Source: Auanema rhodensis (taxonomy: Eukaryota > Nematoda > Chromadorea > Rhabditida > Rhabditidae). Taken from it: a stretch of 64,000 bases of DNA. Below are positions 58,814 through 64,000 of the stretch, one piece after another. Each line of letters starts with the position of its first letter. The first letter of the stretch is position 1. The position numbers and the translations under genes are program-made. The stretch is from contig OZ059897.1 in NCBI GenBank assembly GCA_964057225.1, forward strand, positions 14,570,001-14,634,000, written 5' to 3'. Under the pieces are notes generated by a model. It was given only the letters and a program-made list of their open reading frames with translations. It made no database searches and was not told the DNA's origin.

Positions 58814-59535
58814 TTAACTCTTCTTTCGTGAAGAAGACATTGGTGGATACATTTGATTAGGGAAACAATATGGACAAGATTTCTGAAGTGGAGGCTGATC
58901 AATTATGTTTCTATAATTCATCTGCTCAGGCAATTGGTTTCCCGAGGGTATCATTCCGGGGAATGTGTTCATTAGCTGTCCTGTGTATGGGTGGTGAGGA
59001 GGATTGAAGGTAATTGGTACAGGTTCCGGTGGATGGCTTCGTGGACTATGATTTTGTTCATTGTTGTAACTATGGAAGCTTGAGGGCATCTGGATTTGTT
59101 GGGGATGTGGCAGTTGCGATGCGTATTGTTGCATCGAAGGAGATGAGTAAATCTAAATTTGGAATAGTTGTTTTCTGGACTAGAAATGAACATACCTGTT
59201 GAATACGCTGTGCAATAGCTTTTCCTAATTCTGTTCCGAAACTATGAGCATTTCCACCGAATATGGAAGTTTTGCTATATTTGAAGTATTTGTGAACACA
59301 GGTAAAATATTGTTGGCACTTACGGTATTTGTGAATCCGGTGATTGTTGAGGAAGATTAGTTGGATAGGATCCAAAAGAAGTTGGAATAAACATTGTCTG
59401 AGGTTTATTTTCGATCGTATTTGGTTGATTAAGCAGATGCGGTGGCGGAGGATAGCCCAAAGAGCATAGAGGGCAATTCTCATTTTGTGCGTATGAATAA
59501 GAAATAGTTAGAATAACGATAAAGACCAAGATCAT
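58814..59535 (-). CDS. secreted Pro/Gln-rich protein with paired CPxC motifs
   Basis: Three exons. The start at 59535, after a TTTCAG acceptor, is MILVFIVILTISYSYAQ, a signal peptide. The mature protein opens NENCPLCSLGYPPPPH, continues with FGSYPTNLPQQSPDSQIP, a non-repetitive patch (TSIFGGNAHSFGTELGKAIA) and Q/P/S/H-rich sequence, and ends with CPYCFPNQMYPPMSSSRKK and TAA at 58814. There are about 200 residues. The two CPxC-Y-PP motifs mirror each other at the two ends of an otherwise low-complexity chain. This suggests cross-linking or metal binding in an extracellular matrix such as cuticle or eggshell, but that is only an inference. No family is recognised. Confidence 0.75.
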
Positions 59536-61148
59536 TCTGAAATATGTTTGTACGAAAATAATAAATTGTTGGAATCTAGTAACATTACAATAAAGATGAG
59601 GTGAAAGCAAATTCTGTGGTAGTTTTTATGTTCTATTTTGGTTGTATTTCAAGAAAATTCATAGTGCACAGTGCTAATGGTGTCAGTCGTTTCTCCCTAT
59701 ACATATCGGATCATTGAAACCGTAATTCGAGAAGACGGAAGGCTACATAATAAATTTCGCTGAGTATGAGAGAAAGTTAAGCAAGAATGAGAATAGATGA
59801 AGCTATGTACAGAGGAAAAGAGAAGATGGTGGGGTCAGATGGACACCCAGTCCGCTAGTCGAGTTTAGGTGTTAATGGCTCTGCTACTCTTCTTCTTCTC
59901 TCTTTGCGGGATTGTATGCTTATACGCAACTCGACCTATGTATCTATTGGTACATATTGACGTTTATTTTTCTTTTCTATTGTATAACTGTGTGAAGAAA
60001 CCGGACAAACTAATGTCCCTCTCTCTTAATGTTGTTCAATTCATCGTCTAATATCACTATCCCAGTCATGATCATCCTGAGCACCTTCAAGAGGGACCAG
60101 TTGAGGTGTCAGAGGGCGGCCGCTGACGAAATCGAATGGCTTCAACATATTAGTTTCTATGAATAGAAAACAGGATTGTTATTAGTATGACAAGAGTTTC
60201 GCTGCTCCATCTTGAAAGAGGTGGAGAAGAGAAAAAAGAGAAGGAAAGAGTCAAAATGAAAAAAGAGTTATGAATTGATGATCCAGAAGACCAAAATTGA
60301 GCAAGGGTAAAGACCAAATTGGAACACGAAGCATATTCTGGCATATGACCGGTTATGCTGTTTTGAAGTTCAAATAGATTCGTGCAATATATTTGGTTTC
60401 GCTTAAAATTAAAAATATTCGTGATACTTCAGAAGGTACTGGTAGATATACCGCCAGACAAGCCCGGGGAGGATAGGGTTGTGGAGGGAGAAGAATAGTA
60501 TGAGTGCACAGACGTCGCTGAGAATTAAAACTTTAAAGAGCTACGTGTACAGCATATACACGACTGATCGTCCTCCCTCACAATACATGCATAGAAAAAA
60601 GTTTTTCGTCTAATTGTATTTGTCTGTTAAAGCTTTGAAAAATCCATACCGTCTACCTCAAAAGTTAAGAAACGACGTTTTCCGCTTAGTATTATACAAA
60701 CTTTGTTCATGTTGTATTGAAACAAATTACAAGTAATTAATTTTGTTTACTATTTGTATTTTTGTTTATATGATTAACTTCGTTAAAACTAAATAAAAAT
60801 ACTAATTATATGATCATTTTATTAAGAACTTATACTTCATTGAAAACATGAATATAAGGATAATCTGATTAAATTGTTATATGAGTAGTCTGAAGTATTT
60901 TTTAATCTGAAAAATCGTTTGGATTTGGAACCCGTGGAATTAGAAAGAATGTGACAAAAATTGGACAAATATGTTAATAAATGTTGGCTTAATGAGATAA
61001 GAACAACCAAATAGAGAGGATGAACAAAATCTAAAATATGTAAATTGAAGATGATTATATAATCAAACACCACAAAAGTGATAAAGTCATAAAAACATTT
61101 TTGTTATCTAAGTTTGAAACTTCTAAGCCTTTCCTCCGCTTAATGAGC
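59536..61148. other. spacer, mostly no gene; one small minus-strand exon candidate
   Basis: Apart from the 60041-60148 frame listed separately, I see no supported gene. GC-richer patches lie at 59810-59870, 60060-60125 and 60440-60500 (GCCCGGGG). The hydrophobic plus-strand frame at 59875-60051 looks like a by-product of a CT-rich tract. Confidence 0.4.
60041..60148 (-). CDS. candidate short exon or micro-ORF
   Basis: A 35-codon frame in an unusually GC-rich patch: MLKPFDFVSGRPLTPQLVPL, then EGAQDDHDWDSDIRR and TGA (60041-60043). It lies eight bases after a good acceptor (TTCATAG, ending at 60157), so it may be the last exon of a minus-strand gene whose earlier exons would lie at 60160-60560, where a frame with hydrophobic content exists (MPEYASCSNLVFTL..). 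I could not connect these in phase. The amino-acid composition looks protein-like; no family is recognised. Confidence 0.3.
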   Translation of the reverse strand: MLKPFDFVSGRPLTPQLVPLEGAQDDHDWDSDIRR

Positions 61149-62256
61149 TTAGCTACCACCTTGTTGTAGTTTTTCTAAAGGAGGACAAGTCGGTCGGCGA
61201 CAGTAGCCGTTTAACTTTAGTAGGAATTTCACATGACATTCGAAGAATACAGCAGGCTAAAATAAAAAAAATATTAAAGCATTAAAACGTGAAGAAATAA
61301 AAAGAATAAATATAAATTGTATAAAATAATATATTTGATATAATATTTCAAAAATATTTGAAATTTGTTCTTTTCTTAATATCGTTTAACATAAATTTTA
61401 GTTTAAAATGAAAATATTTCAACTTTTAATATATTAAATATTCCAAAAAAATGGGGGAAATTTTAAAACACAATTCTCGTCGCTATGTTTATTTGCGAAA
61501 CAAACAGCAAAAACTTTTTAAGAAAGAGTATACAAAAGAATCAATAAGTGACATATTTTTCGAATTTCATTCCAAAAATTCTTTTAAATAATTATAATTA
61601 AAAGAAATAAAAGCTAAATATACCTGATCAACATCCAAGGAAAATGCATGAACAAATAGACCACCTTTAAGATCATGAGTATATTCTACATGTGGAAGAA
61701 CTGTTGGGAATAAGGAACAACCAAATTCATCAAGTATTGGAACCTCAAATTGTAAGATAATAATAATCATAAAACAACATATAATCAGATGAAATTATGT
61801 AAAATAAAAGCAAATAAAGAAAATATTCTGAAACGTACAGGATTTTTTGCATTCTCAGAGCTACGCACGGTACAGTTGTGTACCATTATGCAATATAGCC
61901 CAGTATCTCGTCCACCATGAGAACAAGACCATGAGTGATAAAGGGGGTCTCCTACCAGGACTTGGCTGAAATTGAAAAAAATAGATAAACAAACAAACAA
62001 ATAAACAAACAAACAAACAAAAATAAATATTATAAATATTATTACCTATGAACAACTGTACCATTTTCATCATTTCTACGAACAGCGTATTCACATTCAG
62101 GATCAGGAAATCTATAATAAATATAATAATTAAAATATAAAATATGATAATATACCGTCCCATTGGTAATTCTATTATTTCTTCTGGAGAGAATATATGA
62201 TCCTTATGTGTTTCAAATGCTAATACACAAGAGATGAAGAATAAGATAAGAATCAT
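61149..62256 (-). CDS. secreted ZP-C domain protein lacking ZP-N
   Basis: Five exons, about 180 residues. The start at 62256, MILILFFISCVLAFETHKDH, is a signal peptide. FPDPECEYAVRRND and QVLVGDPLYHSWSCS follow, then the core ZP-C signature LYCIMVHNCTVRSSE, PILDEFGCSLFPTVLPHVEY, LFVHAFSLDVDQPAVFFECH and YCRRPTCPPLEK, with TAA at 61149. Eight Cys follow the cuticlin-like ZP-C spacing. Normal ZP proteins carry ZP-N, a linker, ZP-C, a cleavage site and a membrane span. Here the signal peptide runs almost directly into the inter-domain linker, and no transmembrane segment follows ZP-C. It may be a cuticle or apical matrix protein, or a regulator of ZP polymers. The exon model is clean at every junction. 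Confidence 0.85.
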
Positions 62257-64000
62257 GATCTGAAAATGAAATAAAATTTAAAAAATTTTTGAAAACTTTA
62301 AATACTTAATAATTTATTTACTTTACAATATACTATATACTAGATTTAATTTAAATAACATGAATTAGTATAACGAAACTGGCCCTTAGGCTATTATTGG
62401 GCATTCCAGACAAATATTTTTATGTCTGTTAAACAAGCTTTAAATTCAAAAAGTATGCTTGTTAACAAGAATATAAAGAAAATTCATGACAATAACGTTT
62501 TAGAATAAGTTAATCAAACAATTTACGTAAAGATATTACTAACAAGATATATCCAAACAAAGAAAAATTGATAGAAAATCAGGCAATTTATTGATAAAAG
62601 AATGATCCAAGGAAAACAAAGACAATTTTTCTTCGTTTTTTTTTATTGGAAATAGTTAGTTTTGAAGGTAATTGTAGTTTGCTTGCACTATTAGGTAAGT
62701 CTTAGATTTTAATGAAAAGAACGATTAGAGGAATGAGAGAAAATACCTAGAAAATGATAGAATAATGAACTAAATTAGAGCATAAAGTTTAATTTATGGT
62801 TTATAAAATGATTAAAAAAATGTTAAAGAGGAAAAGAAATCAATGAGATTGCTATGGATAGAAAGAATTGTAACTACATAAGAAACAGAAAAAAGGGGAG
62901 AAGAGAGAAAGAGGGGGGGGGGGTGAAGTTAAGAGAGAGAGAGGGGGGGTCATAGTCTAGTGTATTTCTGATAATCGGTAAGACCTAATAAAGACGATAA
63001 TGTTGATGACGATGAAGAAAAAAAGAAAAAGAAGGAAGAATTAATGTGGTGATATAGTAGAGTGGATGGGAAAAGGAAGAATACAGACGAAAAGAAATGA
63101 AAGATGACTATCATTCAAAGCAGTGATGAAGACGATGAATATGAAGAAGAAGATGATGTTAATGCTGATGATTGTACTACTGATGAGAAAAGAATTATGT
63201 CGTTGAGAAAGTTGATGACCAATATATACATATAGAAATATAATAGATATCTATAATAATCTTTTAATAAGAGTTATTAAAGAAATATTTAGTAAAACTT
63301 GATCAATGCTCATCATGTTTAATATCAAAGTTGAAAATTTCAGTAATAAAATGGTAAATATAAAGTTTATGTACTTAATTAAACAAAAATATATTATATA
63401 TGTATGTATTTTAGTGAAAATTATATAAAATGATTATAATGATCAGGACATTTTCAAGTTTTATGTCTAATTTTTTAAACAGTTTTTTATTTAATTAAAT
63501 GTATTAGACTTCGATTTTTACATCAAAATAACATCGATTCCAATATTTTTAAAGTTATATGGATCTTTTAAACTTTCTTTTACAATTGCTTTTCCTCATT
63601 TCAAACTTTTTTTTTTCCAATTTCATACAATCAAACATTTCGATTAATTAAGGAAATTGCCTTTGATCTTTTCCTGGCATTAGAGTTGAGAAGTTTTAAG
63701 ACTGATGAACTTAACTAAGACTATGACTTTGTACTTTTTCATTTTAATATTTAATATAATTATAATAAAGATTAAATATTATTTTAGAATTAATCTTTAT
63801 ATATATATATATACATCAGACTGTGTGTATATGAATGTGTATATATGTGGATCTTCCTGTTTACTTTTTTACGTTTTTGCTTTCATATCTCTAGAATCAT
63901 ATGTGAATATATCTTACGTTTTGCCTTTGCATCTCATACATTCTTCATTTCTTCGTTTTGGTATCTGTTTCCTTTCCTCTTTTATCTCTCTCTCTCTCTC
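62257..64000. repeat. low-complexity right end, no gene seen
   Basis: AT-rich and purine-rich DNA with a run of 11 G (62913-62923), 7 G (62943-62949), GA-rich tracts (62880-63190), a (TA)n run (about 63800) and a terminal (CT)n run (about 63985-64000). An acidic 44-codon frame at 63104-63238 comes from GAT/GAA repeats and is not credible as a gene. The ZP-C gene's promoter should lie at the left side. Confidence 0.6.

Noticed and set aside
59875-60051. Hydrophobic plus-strand frame
   Set aside because: It reads through a CT-rich tract and overlaps a better minus-strand candidate at 60041-60148.
63104-63238. Acidic 44-codon frame
   Set aside because: It comes from GAT/GAA repeats in a low-complexity region with no splice sites or homology.
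1-64000. tRNA, rRNA, spliced-leader RNA genes and CRISPR arrays
   Set aside because: I looked for T-loop/A-box patterns, the nematode SL1 sequence and regular repeat-spacer arrays on both strands and found none I could support.

Overview
The window reads as a contiguous piece of an AT-rich nematode nuclear genome. Genes are dense and lie on both strands. They are cut into many short exons by introns of mostly 40-60 nt with GT(A/G/T).. donors and TTTTAG/TTTCAG acceptors. Several start codons sit a few bases after a pyrimidine-AG acceptor, as expected for spliced-leader trans-splicing. The gene content is typical metazoan/nematode: calcium-channel alpha2/delta subunit, delta-sarcoglycan, type I TGF-beta receptor, FAXC/CDR-like protein and a ZP-C protein. 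I cannot place the species or clade from sequence alone.

Layout. 1-3962 (-): the N-terminal part of a GLG1-type cysteine-rich Golgi protein, running off the left edge. 5540-7408 (+): hyaluronidase. 8481-13717 (+): voltage-gated calcium channel alpha2/delta subunit. 13914-15339 (-): RagA GTPase. 15768-18675 (-): PP6 regulatory (SAPS) subunit, divergent from a short orphan frame at 18888-19160. 19273-21055 (+): UTP3/SAS10 ribosome-biogenesis factor. 21250-23648 (+): unrecognised cytosolic protein. 24112-26811 (+): two tandem, diverged secreted paralogues. 27486-29740 (-): basic, disordered protein with an uncertain 5' end, followed by about 5 kb without a confident gene. 34865-40332 (+): fibronectin-type-III-like membrane protein with a mucin-like segment and no intracellular enzyme. 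41251-42646 (+): delta-sarcoglycan. 42874-43570: broken remnants of a Maverick/Polinton-type element. 43879-47001 (+): PIG-M mannosyltransferase then diphthine methyl ester synthase, 155 bp apart. 47135-48549 (-): FAXC/CDR-like protein. 49927-50118 (-): small ORF divergent from topoisomerase II (50217-56425, +). 56664-58374 (+): type I TGF-beta receptor. 58814-59535 (-): proline-rich secreted protein. 61149-62256 (-): ZP-C protein. The right end is low-complexity non-coding DNA.

Most genes are unrelated single-copy housekeeping or signalling loci. Close same-strand spacing (UTP3 to 21250 gene, 195 bp; PIG-M to DPH5, 155 bp; TOP2 to receptor, 239 bp) is compatible with nematode operons but not proven by it.

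The most notable non-textbook items are a strong H/ACA snoRNA candidate inside a 307-nt TOP2 intron, the tandem lineage-specific secreted pair with a possible antisense micro-peptide gene between them, the degraded protease and DNA polymerase B of a large DNA transposon, and several GC-richer blocks in AT-rich spacers that may be unannotated genes or structured RNAs. Multi-exon coordinates give the span from start codon to stop codon. Splice sites were read by eye.
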